The position numbers were made by a program, and so were the translations under genes. A stretch of DNA of 5,585 nucleotides, taken from an uncultured Sphingomonadales bacterium. GTDB taxonomy: Bacteria > Pseudomonadota > Alphaproteobacteria > Sphingomonadales > Sphingomonadaceae. The notes beneath the pieces are model-generated. The model searched no databases and had not been told where the DNA came from. It worked only from the letters and a program-made list of their open reading frames with translations. The DNA lies in contig CALDKP010000169.1 in the NCBI GenBank assembly GCA_937898535.1, positions 1-5,585 of the forward strand, in the 5' to 3' direction. This document shows, in pieces, positions 1-5,585 of this stretch. Within the stretch, counting starts at the first letter, position 1. Every line of letters begins with the position of its first letter.

Positions 1-519
1 CGTCATTTCATAATAAGCCATCAGGTGGTGGCCAAGCGTGACGGGCTGCGCGACCTGCAAATGCGTGAATCCGGGCATGATGTTGTCGGCATGTTCTTCG
101 GCGCGTGTCACCAGCGCCGACTGGAATGCGCGCAGGCCCGCATCAATTTCATGGGTCGCATTGCGCACCCAAAGGCGGAAGTCGGTGGCGACTTGGTCAT
201 TGCGCGACCGCGCGGTGTGCAAGCGTGCCGCAGGCTCACCCACCAACGCACGTAACCGCGTTTCGGTGACCATATGAATGTCTTCAAGCGTGAGGTCTTC
301 GGGCACGCCATTGGCTTCATACTCGGCGTAAATGCTATCGAGTCCGCTCTGGATCGCGGCATTGTCTGACGCCGTTATGATTCCGTTTGCGGCCAACATA
401 TCGGCATGCGCTTTGCTGCCGGCAATGTCTTCCTGCCAAAGACGCTTGTCGAATGGGATGGAGGCATTTATCTCGCGCATGATAACGCCAGGGCCTTCGC
501 CAAACCGGCCGCCCCACAT
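1..519 (-). CDS. argH: Argininosuccinate lyase, N-terminal 173 residues (runs off the left edge)
   Basis: This gene encodes the last step of arginine synthesis, cleaving argininosuccinate to arginine and fumarate in the cytoplasm. Translated from the ATG at 519, the frame is open to the window edge and gives 173 residues of a protein that is usually about 460 long. It opens with the family hallmark MWGGRF. Residues 99-113 carry the substrate-binding block RLHTARSRNDQVATD, and residues 150-167 carry GFTHLQVAQPVTLGHH, in which His153 matches the catalytic-site histidine of the fumarase/aspartase superfamily. The catalytic serine loop and the C-terminal half lie outside the window. The start is fixed by the MWGGRF motif, although no good Shine-Dalgarno sequence precedes it. 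The gene is divergent from the TlpA-like gene, with only 16 nt between start codons. Identification is very secure; nothing appears broken in the visible part. Confidence 0.97.
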   Translation of the reverse strand, partial: MWGGRFGEGPGVIMREINASIPFDKRLWQEDIAGSKAHADMLAANGIITASDNAAIQSGLDSIYAEYEANGVPEDLTLEDIHMVTETRLRALVGEPAARLHTARSRNDQVATDFRLWVRNATHEIDAGLRAFQSALVTRAEEHADNIMPGFTHLQVAQPVTLGHHLMAYYEMT

Positions 520-535
520 GCTATTGGAATCAGAG

Positions 536-1129
536 ATGCGCTTTGTAATTGCCTTAATCCTTTTAGTGCTGGCTGGGTGCGATAAAGAAAGCCAACCCAA
601 GGGGCAAGCGCAACCCGCATCCTCGGCCAAGGCAGGGGTGTCTGACACGGCGGAAATCAGTCTTGAGAGCGCCAATGGCATGCGCGCCACGCTAAGCTAC
701 AAATTTGCGGGTCAAAAAGCGCCATCGGCACCTTTTGCCAATGCGCAGGGTCAGGATGTCAGTCTTGCCGATTTTGAAGGCAAGCCGTTGTTGCTCAACA
801 TCTGGGCAACTTGGTGCGCACCATGCAAAGCGGAAATGCCGACGCTGGATGCGCTGGCAAAGTTGGAAAAAGGCCGCATGAACGTGATCGCTGTGTCGCA
901 AGACCTGCAAGGACGCGCACCTGTTGTCGCGTTTTTTACGGAAACAGGGGTCAAAAATTTGGAGCCATACACCGATGCGGACAATCTATTGCTGACGGCT
1001 TTTAACAACGCGATCGCGCTGCCGACCACGATATTATATGACAGTGATGGCAAAGAAGTGTGGCGCGTGGCCGGCGGTGTGGAATGGGATGATGCCGAAA
1101 TGGCAAAGCTGCTGCGCGCAGCCGACTAA
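536..1129 (+). CDS. tlpA: TlpA-like thioredoxin-fold lipoprotein (thiol:disulfide reductase)
   Basis: This is a 197-residue periplasm-facing thioredoxin-fold protein. Family members keep cysteines of client proteins reduced, for example in cytochrome c or cytochrome oxidase assembly. A short hydrophobic leader ends in the lipobox LAGC, with the lipidated Cys at residue 15 and Asp at +2, which in E. coli favours inner-membrane retention. A Pro/Ala/Ser/Gln-rich linker follows (about 17-36). The redoxin domain spans roughly 65-195 and holds the active site WCAPC (Cys94, Cys97) and the cis-proline loop LPTT (Pro163). The same frame is open back to 332, but the ATG at 536 was chosen because it places the leader directly at the N-terminus, with GGA at 526-528 about 7 nt upstream; an ATG at 518 is the alternative. 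The client protein cannot be deduced. The argH/tlpA divergent pair is, from memory, a common alphaproteobacterial arrangement. Confidence 0.93.
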   Translation: MRFVIALILLVLAGCDKESQPKGQAQPASSAKAGVSDTAEISLESANGMRATLSYKFAGQKAPSAPFANAQGQDVSLADFEGKPLLLNIWATWCAPCKAEMPTLDALAKLEKGRMNVIAVSQDLQGRAPVVAFFTETGVKNLEPYTDADNLLLTAFNNAIALPTTILYDSDGKEVWRVAGGVEWDDAEMAKLLRAAD

Positions 1130-1137
1130 AACTGATT

Positions 1138-1407
1138 TTACATCAATATGCGGCGGAGACGCTGCTTTTCGCCTTTTCGAACCGGCAGTGATTCGGTCAG
1201 TGGCCGCACGACCACATGTCTGTGCCGGGGATCATTACAATTGGCGATTTCCGCTTGCTCGGTTTCCCGGGCAAAGGCTGTGCCGGGCAAAAATCCTGCC
1301 GACAATATGACGATGCCAGTGCCCAACGTTAAAAAAAGTCCCCGCATTCGCGCAAAATGCCAGCAGAGAGATTTCTGTAACATGAATGGAAAAGGGGTTT
1401 CCTGCAT
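1138..1407 (-). CDS. Hypothetical small secreted protein, 89 aa
   Basis: I do not recognise this gene. From the ATG at 1407 it encodes 89 residues. It has a 20-residue polar n-region, a hydrophobic segment at about 23-42 and an AFA signal-peptidase-I-like site at 44-46. The predicted mature peptide is only about 43 residues, with one Cys (57), an Asn/Asp/His/Arg stretch, and a strongly basic tail. The frame is open upstream to 1560, but that part reads through the tRNA-Val gene and is not coding. The start at 1407 was chosen because GAGG (minus strand, 1419-1416) sits 8 nt upstream; an ATG at 1347 would give a tighter signal peptide (69 aa) but lacks a Shine-Dalgarno sequence. The stop lies 8 nt from the convergent tlpA stop. 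The gene follows tRNA-Val directly on the same strand, so co-transcription is possible. It could still be a chance ORF; the signal peptide and ribosome site argue moderately for a real gene. Confidence 0.5.
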   Translation of the reverse strand: MQETPFPFMLQKSLCWHFARMRGLFLTLGTGIVILSAGFLPGTAFARETEQAEIANCNDPRHRHVVVRPLTESLPVRKGEKQRLRRILM

Positions 1408-1440
1408 TTTTGGCGCCTCTATCGGCCGTAATCCAAAAAT
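1406..1440 (-). promoter_or_regulatory. Inverted repeat between tRNA-Val 3' end and the small-protein start codon
   Basis: Two perfect 8-nt arms, ATTTTTGG (minus strand 1440-1433) and CCAAAAAT (1413-1406), flank a 19-nt loop. The first arm begins at the last base of the tRNA CCA. The second arm covers the first two bases of the proposed ATG at 1407, and the loop holds the candidate Shine-Dalgarno GAGG. In a tRNA read-through transcript this could fold and affect either tRNA 3' processing or translation of the downstream gene. No U-run follows the second arm, so it does not look like an intrinsic terminator. The repeat is seen directly; any function is inference, and A/T-rich arms of this length can arise by chance. 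Confidence 0.3.
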
Positions 1441-1515
1441 GGTGGGCGCTAACGGGCTCGAACCGCTGACCCTCTCGGTGTAAACGAGATGCTCTACCAA
1501 CTGAGCTAAGCGCCC
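1440..1515 (-). tRNA. tRNA-Val (anticodon UAC)
   Basis: Read on the minus strand, the 76 nt fold into a complete cloverleaf. The acceptor arms GGGCGCT and AGCGCCC pair perfectly. The D arm is GCTC-AGTTGGTA-GAGC. The anticodon stem TCTCG/CGAGA closes the loop TTTACAC, which gives anticodon TAC (valine, GUA/GUG codons). The T arm is AGCGG-TTCGAGC-CCGTT with one G-U pair. The discriminator base is A, and the terminal CCA is encoded in the gene (plus-strand 1440-1442). I saw no interruption, intron or integrase gene beside it, so nothing suggests use as an integration site here. Confidence 0.97.
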
Positions 1516-1566
1516 CACTACGGGAAGCGCGCCTTTGCCAAAGCGTTTTGGGTTTTGCAAGCCTAA

Positions 1567-2499
1567 TCAGATGATCGGAGCGGAACCTATGCCGATTGCG
1601 ACAAAATAATCATCAAGTTTGGCGGATGTTTCGTCCGACAGTTCAATGAAAACCCGCCGCGCATCGGCTGGATCCTGACGCCGGACGAGCATACCGCTTT
1701 CGGTCATTGCGGTGATCCACCGCAAGGCAGTGGTCGGCGGAACCGCAGCGGCGATACATAGGCTGGAAACCGACACATGCTGCCCTTCTTGCCCGGCAGC
1801 CTTTAGGTCCAGCAAGATATCCCATGCCGGGTCAGCAAAGAGATCTGGTGGAAAAAACCGCTCCCGCATACGGCGCAGCTTGATGATGTCGCGCAGGGTT
1901 TGAGCGTCTATCGCGTCCGAGCGCACGGGGTTGGTGGATGGAAATTCCTGAAACCCACCCAATGGCGCGGGCCGAAAGGAAATAGGTTTGTCGGATAGCC
2001 CGGCTGCGCGTTCCGAATCGGCCATGCGAGCAAGCGTTCGGGCAAATTCTGCAAGCTCGTCGCTGATTCGGTGCAGCGATTCGAATGAGACGTCACGGTT
2101 CCTGTCATGCAGTCGGTCCATATCGCCCCGTCCAAACGCCCCCGCTAAAATCGGCATCGCCTCAATGTCGTCGGCGTCGACGAGGAAATGGCACTGGCCT
2201 TGTGGAAGCGCTGCGTAAGCGTCTTCGAGCCCTCCCATCTTGGTCCACACCAACGCAGTGCTCCGATGAGTCTGGAGATACTGGGATATGCGCAACAGGA
2301 AATCCGTGGGTATGTCCGTTTCGGAGGAAAAGTCGACCAACAGGAAATCCGCGCGCTGCGCATCATCCATCGCAAGCGCGGTGCAGCCTGTTACGGCCAA
2401 TAGTCGATTGAGGTCAGCTATACGCTGTGCCGTGCCGCCGACAATCATGGCCGTGCGGCCATTGATGCTGGAACCAAACGGGGACGGGCGTTCTTCCAT
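1567..2499 (-). CDS. Two-domain protein: receiver-like N-terminus and MarR-like winged helix
   Basis: This 310-residue protein is probably a DNA-binding regulator. The C-terminal part (about 198-300) has the MarR-like pattern: a helix rich in Arg (LRDIIKLRRMRERFF), a helix-turn-helix near 243-270 (SVSSLCIAAAVPPTTALRW) and a wing-like RRQDPADARRVFIELSD at 273-289. The N-terminal part (about 16-125) alternates strands and helices much like a response-regulator receiver: AMIVGG, LLVD (Asp56), TALVWT and CHFLVD. The paired acidic residues after strand 1 and the strand-5 lysine are absent, so phosphorylation is unlikely. A linking helix (about 138-165) could dimerise. The start at 2499 is supported by GGAG 7 nt upstream (minus strand 2510-2507); the frame remains open to 2667, but that extension lacks comparable support. 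The ligand and target genes are unknown. The gene is divergent from the M3 peptidase, so it might regulate itself or that neighbour. Confidence 0.82.
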   Translation of the reverse strand: MEERPSPFGSSINGRTAMIVGGTAQRIADLNRLLAVTGCTALAMDDAQRADFLLVDFSSETDIPTDFLLRISQYLQTHRSTALVWTKMGGLEDAYAALPQGQCHFLVDADDIEAMPILAGAFGRGDMDRLHDRNRDVSFESLHRISDELAEFARTLARMADSERAAGLSDKPISFRPAPLGGFQEFPSTNPVRSDAIDAQTLRDIIKLRRMRERFFPPDLFADPAWDILLDLKAAGQEGQHVSVSSLCIAAAVPPTTALRWITAMTESGMLVRRQDPADARRVFIELSDETSAKLDDYFVAIGIGSAPII

Positions 2500-2513
2500 A
2501 TTTATTCTCCCTG

Positions 2514-2528
2514 CGCCTAGAATAGGCG
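2514..2528. promoter_or_regulatory. Perfect palindrome upstream of the winged-helix gene (operator candidate)
   Basis: CGCCTA and TAGGCG form a perfect 6-bp inverted repeat separated by GAA. It lies 14 nt upstream of the start codon at 2499 and just beyond its Shine-Dalgarno sequence. The size and position suit an operator for the winged-helix protein itself or a small 5'-leader hairpin. The palindrome is seen directly; the role is inference. Confidence 0.35.
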
Positions 2529-2579
2529 TTTCATGTGCCGAACACACGATAATTACGGCTCCTGTGGCGTAAAATTTCA

Positions 2580-2592
2580 CTCCGTTTCGGAG
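2580..2592. repeat. Small perfect inverted repeat in the divergent intergenic region
   Basis: CTCCG and CGGAG flank TTT, giving a perfect 5-bp inverted repeat near the middle of the 200-nt region between the winged-helix gene and the M3 peptidase gene. It could be a second regulator-binding half-site pair or part of a hairpin, but it is short enough to be chance. No convincing -35/-10 promoter pair could be assigned in this intergenic region by eye. Confidence 0.2.
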
Positions 2593-2699
2593 GAAACAGT
2601 TTTGGTCGACTGCTTGTTTGCAAGGCGTGCCCGATGCGCTAATCCCCTGTTCATTGAGCCTGGGCATCCGGGCCGCAAAATGCAGAGGAGCATATTCAG

Positions 2700-4631
2700 G
2701 TGAAAACGGGAAAAATCATATTGCGCGCAGCGGCGCTTTTAATGTCAGGAGTTGCGATGACGGCGGTTGCACAAGCGAAAGAAATGAAGTCCGGGTACAT
2801 GGGCAGCGAGCCTGCGTTGCTTCAAGAATGGACCGGGCCCTATGAAGGCGTTCCGCCATGGGACAAGGTTAAAGTTGCGCAATTCCCGGCTGCGTTTCAG
2901 GCCGCGATGCAAGCATCAAAGGCTGAGTTTGAAGCGATGCTCGCAAAGCCCGAAGCCATCACGTTCGACAACACCATCACCGCCAGCGAACTGTCCGGCG
3001 AAAAAATCGGCCGTTTATTCTCGATCTGGGGTGTGCATTCATCGAACCTCTCGAACCCTGAAGTCCGTAAAATTCAGGCGGAATGGGAACCAAAGGTCAG
3101 CGCGTTCTTCTCGGAACTCGCGCTGGATGCCCGTTATTTTCAACGCGTCAAATATCTCTACGACCAGCGCGCCAATCTTGGCCTAGATGCCAAGCAAATG
3201 CGTCTGTTGGAAAGGACCTATGACGGTCTGGTCCGCAATGGAGCGATGCTCGACGCGGGCAAGAAGGCGCAGGTCATCAGCATAGAGACCGATCTTTCCA
3301 AGAAATTCTCGGCTTTTTCCGAAAAGGTTCTGGCGGATGAAGAAACCTTCATTCTGATAACCGACGCGGCGGACCTTGCGGGATTGCCCGAAAGCTATGT
3401 TGCGGCGATTCAGGCTGCGGCCAAGGCAAAGGGCCAAACTGGTTGGGCTGTCGTGAACACCCGCTCTGCCGTTCAACCTTTCCTTGAAAATTCAACGCGA
3501 CGCGATTTGCGTGAAAAGGTCTGGCGTGCGTTCACGATGCGCGGCGATAACCAGAATGCGAACGATACCAACGATACCATCGCCGAAATATTGAAACTAC
3601 GTCAGCAGCGTGCCGAAATCCTAGGCTTCCCAACCCATGCCCATTACCGCATGGCTGACACGATGGCGAAGGACCCGAACAAGGCGATGGACCTGATGAT
3701 GAAGGTCTGGCCTGCTGCTGCCGCCCGCGTCAAAGAAGAAGTGGCCGACATGCAGGCAATCGCCAATGCCGACAACATCACGATCGAACCATGGGATTAT
3801 CGCTTCTACGCCGAAAAGGTGCGCAAGGCGAAATATGACCTCGATCAAGAAGCCATTAAACCCTATTTCCAGTTGGATAATATGGTCGCTGCCATGTTCG
3901 ACGCCGCTGGAAAGCTATATGGCATGAGCTTCTCCGAAAACACGGGCACAGTCCCAGTGTTCGAACCCAAGGTGCGGACATTTGAGGTTAAGCGCGATGG
4001 CAAGGTCGTCGGCCTGTTCTACCTCGACAACTTCGCGCGCGCTGGCAAGCGTTCGGGCGCGTGGATGACCACCTATCGCAGCCAGCATAAATTGGGCGGT
4101 AAGAATGACATCGTGCTTGCATCGAACAATAATAACTTCGTGCCCGGCGCCGATGGCGTGCCCACGCTCATCAGCATTGATGACGCGTCGACATTGTTCC
4201 ACGAATTCGGTCACGCCATCCATTATCTGAACTACGACATCACATGGCCGGGCCTTGGCGGCACGCCGCGCGACTTTGTGGAATATCCAAGCCAAGTGAA
4301 CGAAAACTGGTTGCTGACGCCATATGTGCTCAACACTTATGCCAAGCATTATAAAACAGGGGAGCCGATCCCGGCGGCGTTGGTCGAAAAAATCCGCGCG
4401 AGTGATACGTTCAACCAAGGCTTTTCGACGGTAGAATATTTGTCGAGCGCCATTTTGGATATGAAGCTGCATAACCGCAGCGAACCCGTGACCGATCCGC
4501 GCGCATTTGAACGCGATACACTGGCCGAAATCGGGATGCCCAAGGAAATGGCGATGCGCCATCGTCTGCCGCAGTTTAACCACCTGTTTGCCGATGATGG
4601 CTATTCGGCTGGCTATTACAGCTACCTCTGA
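2700..4631 (+). CDS. Periplasmic M3-family metallopeptidase (Dcp/oligopeptidase type), C-terminus cut off at a sequence junction
   Basis: This is a zinc metallopeptidase of family M3 that breaks down short peptides, here probably in the periplasm. A signal peptide occupies residues 1-26, ending AQA. The catalytic motif HEFGH lies at 501-505 (zinc ligands His501 and His505, catalytic Glu502). TPRDFVEYPSQ follows, with Glu528 in the place of the third ligand. The DGYSAGYY motif at 633-640 keeps the substrate-binding tyrosines. The start is GTG at 2700, with GAGGAG (2685-2690) 9 nt upstream; no ATG suits as well. The family normally continues after YYSYL with Trp and roughly 70 more residues. 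Here the frame meets TGA at 4629-4631, exactly where AT-rich foreign sequence begins. The truncation is therefore probably a sequence-assembly effect, and the native gene is likely intact. The choice between dipeptidyl carboxypeptidase and oligopeptidase activity cannot be settled by eye. Confidence 0.93.
   Translation: MKTGKIILRAAALLMSGVAMTAVAQAKEMKSGYMGSEPALLQEWTGPYEGVPPWDKVKVAQFPAAFQAAMQASKAEFEAMLAKPEAITFDNTITASELSGEKIGRLFSIWGVHSSNLSNPEVRKIQAEWEPKVSAFFSELALDARYFQRVKYLYDQRANLGLDAKQMRLLERTYDGLVRNGAMLDAGKKAQVISIETDLSKKFSAFSEKVLADEETFILITDAADLAGLPESYVAAIQAAAKAKGQTGWAVVNTRSAVQPFLENSTRRDLREKVWRAFTMRGDNQNANDTNDTIAEILKLRQQRAEILGFPTHAHYRMADTMAKDPNKAMDLMMKVWPAAAARVKEEVADMQAIANADNITIEPWDYRFYAEKVRKAKYDLDQEAIKPYFQLDNMVAAMFDAAGKLYGMSFSENTGTVPVFEPKVRTFEVKRDGKVVGLFYLDNFARAGKRSGAWMTTYRSQHKLGGKNDIVLASNNNNFVPGADGVPTLISIDDASTLFHEFGHAIHYLNYDITWPGLGGTPRDFVEYPSQVNENWLLTPYVLNTYAKHYKTGEPIPAALVEKIRASDTFNQGFSTVEYLSSAILDMKLHNRSEPVTDPRAFERDTLAEIGMPKEMAMRHRLPQFNHLFADDGYSAGYYSYL
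4615..4631. other. Chimeric junction between alphaproteobacterial and Bacteroidota-like DNA
   Basis: Positions 4615-4630 read as the end of YYSYLW in the peptidase frame and as ITATS plus the first base of the next codon in the adhesin frame, both expected for their families. After 4630, base composition, codon use and protein family all change at once. The expected peptidase codon TGG becomes TGA with the first non-shared base. No transposase, integrase, direct repeat or tRNA accompanies the switch. A join through about 16-20 nt of chance identity during assembly or library preparation is the simplest reading; a true recombination event is the alternative. Confidence 0.8.
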
Positions 4632-5585
4632 TAGTGTTGTTTGTGCAGGTACTACATTAAACTTATTTGGCAATGTGGTATCAGGTGCATTTGGAACTCC
4701 AACATATTCTTGGACAGGTCCTTTGGGATTTAATTCTACATTACAAAACCCGAGTATTGCTAATGTATCTATGGGTGCAGCAGGAACTTATACGCTTACT
4801 GTTACTAATGGGAATGGCTGTACAGCTTCGCAAACAACAACTGTAATAGTAAATCCTGTTCCTAATGTTAGTGTAGATCCTACGTTTACATCAGGATTTG
4901 TTAAAAAAGCAACAGGTCAGTTTGTTTTATATACGTACACAATTACAAATATTGGTTCTGTACCGGATGTTTTTGATTTATCAGCGCTATGGATTAATGA
5001 TAATCCTGGCATAGATGTAGATATGGACATTCGTTTTAAAGTAGGATCAAATTTTTATTCAACACCCATTGCCTCACCATCAATTGCTCCAGGAGGCACA
5101 TTTACTTTTCAAGTGGAATTGCAAGTGCAAGGTAATGCACCAAGAGTATTAAACCATACACAACTAACAGTGACCAGTCGTTTGTGTACGATTTCATCTA
5201 TATCTGCAGATATGTACACTTATGAATATAATGGGAATCTACCAACAGCTTCTGGAGCGCAACTTGAATTATCAAAAACAGCTAACACAGCTTCTGCTAT
5301 AGTAGGAGTGCCATTTAATTATGTTATAACCATAGTAAATAATAGTAGTTCTACATCAGCAACTGGAGTTGTTATATCTGATCAGGTTCCTGCAAATTTG
5401 ACAATAACTGATAATGGAGGAGGCGTGCAATCTGGACAAACAATTACTTGGAATATTGGCACTTTAACAAAAATAGGCGCTGGAATAAATACTGTTCAAA
5501 AAACCATTACTGTGGTGCCAACATGTGCTTTAGTACCCACAGTGACTAATACTGCCAATGTTTTTTCTACGCCACAGATAATGGT
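4615..5585 (+). CDS. Bacteroidota-type surface adhesin fragment with Ig-like and DUF11 domains (open at both ends)
   Basis: One frame is open from the junction to the window edge, giving about 323 residues with no native start or stop. The first part (to about 4866) is an Ig/PKD-like domain with the typical blocks SDSVVCAG, YSWTGP, AGTYTLTVTNGNGC and TVIVNPVP. Its two Cys probably form a disulfide. A beta-rich segment follows (about 4873-5250), with YTITNIGSVPDVFDLS and APGGTFTFQVEL, resembling domains for extracellular matrix or carbohydrate contact, but I cannot name it. From about 5257 comes a DUF11-type repeat: LELSKTANTASAIVGVPFNY, VVISDQVPANL and ITWNIGTL. Such proteins in Flavobacteriia are very large, are exported by the type IX system, and act in adhesion or gliding. 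Gene callers may start it at an ATG at 4594, which lies inside the peptidase gene and is not native. Codon use is AT-rich and unlike everything to the left. Confidence 0.85.
   Translation, partial: MTATSDSVVCAGTTLNLFGNVVSGAFGTPTYSWTGPLGFNSTLQNPSIANVSMGAAGTYTLTVTNGNGCTASQTTTVIVNPVPNVSVDPTFTSGFVKKATGQFVLYTYTITNIGSVPDVFDLSALWINDNPGIDVDMDIRFKVGSNFYSTPIASPSIAPGGTFTFQVELQVQGNAPRVLNHTQLTVTSRLCTISSISADMYTYEYNGNLPTASGAQLELSKTANTASAIVGVPFNYVITIVNNSSSTSATGVVISDQVPANLTITDNGGGVQSGQTITWNIGTLTKIGAGINTVQKTITVVPTCALVPTVTNTANVFSTPQIM

Noticed and set aside
332..535. Upstream extension of the TlpA-like reading frame
   Set aside because: It lies antisense to the conserved argH N-terminus and would bury the lipoprotein leader 68 residues inside the protein.
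1531..1545. Possible terminator hairpin (CTTTG-C-CAAAG) between the winged-helix gene and the tRNA
   Set aside because: The loop would be a single nucleotide, or the stem must carry a bulge, and no T-run follows in the direction of transcription of the flanking genes.
1408..1560. N-terminal extension of the small minus-strand ORF containing the motif LAQLVEHLVYTERVSGSS
   Set aside because: This peptide is the translation of the tRNA-Val gene on its own strand. Such ORFs are a well-known annotation artefact, so the coding start was moved to 1407.
2500..2667. Extension of the winged-helix protein to an ATG at 2667
   Set aside because: The ATG at 2499 has a strong GGAG at ideal spacing, and the extra residues look like translated intergenic DNA covering both inverted repeats.
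4594..4630. ATG at 4594 as the true start of the adhesin gene
   Set aside because: The codons before the junction belong to the peptidase gene in another frame. The fragment begins inside an Ig-like domain, so its real start is elsewhere in a different genome.
3915..4673. 252-codon minus-strand open frame opposite the M3 peptidase
   Set aside because: It is antisense to the catalytic domain, including the zinc motif, crosses the chimeric junction, and has no recognisable domain. It is a shadow of the peptidase codon usage.
4615..5585. Horizontal acquisition of an adhesin by a sphingomonad, or a peptidase-adhesin fusion
   Set aside because: The frames differ, no mobile element or repeat marks the border, both genes are cut within conserved parts, and the shared short sequence explains the join more simply.

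Overview
The window joins two unrelated pieces of DNA at about position 4630. Positions 1 to about 4630 look like one stretch of an alphaproteobacterial chromosome, probably a sphingomonad. Codon use is GC-rich, and the set of genes fits: argH, a TlpA-like lipoprotein, a two-domain winged-helix protein and a secreted M3 metallopeptidase. From about 4631 to the end the DNA is strongly AT-rich (about a third G+C in one line counted by hand, against 50% or more in lines counted to the left). It encodes a fragment of a Bacteroidota/Flavobacteriia-type surface adhesin. The species-level guess is inference; no search was possible.

Layout from left to right: the N-terminal 173 codons of argininosuccinate lyase on the minus strand, running off the left edge; a divergent TlpA-like thioredoxin lipoprotein (536-1129, +) whose start lies only 16 nt from the argH start; a convergent, unrecognised 89-aa secreted protein (1138-1407, -); a complete tRNA-Val(UAC) gene with encoded CCA (1440-1515, -); a 310-aa protein with a receiver-like N-terminal region and a C-terminal winged helix (1567-2499, -); a 200-nt divergent intergenic region with two small perfect inverted repeats; and a periplasmic M3/Dcp-type metallopeptidase (2700-4631, +) with a signal peptide and intact zinc site. 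The peptidase reading frame ends exactly where the foreign sequence begins.

The tRNA, the small secreted protein and the winged-helix gene all lie on the minus strand and could share transcription, although no terminator or promoter was recognised between them. ArgH serves arginine synthesis, TlpA envelope thiol chemistry, and the M3 enzyme peptide turnover in the periplasm. They are neighbours but not an evident pathway.

The most important observation is the junction. The 16 nt at 4615-4630 make sense both as the end of the conserved M3 motif (YYSYLW) and as the start of an Ig-like domain (ITATSD) in another frame. This suggests a chimeric assembly joined through a short shared sequence rather than a real gene fusion. 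I saw no convincing novel defence, mobile or RNA system. The remaining points of interest are small: a possible hairpin over a start codon next to the tRNA, operator-like palindromes, and an unusual regulator architecture.
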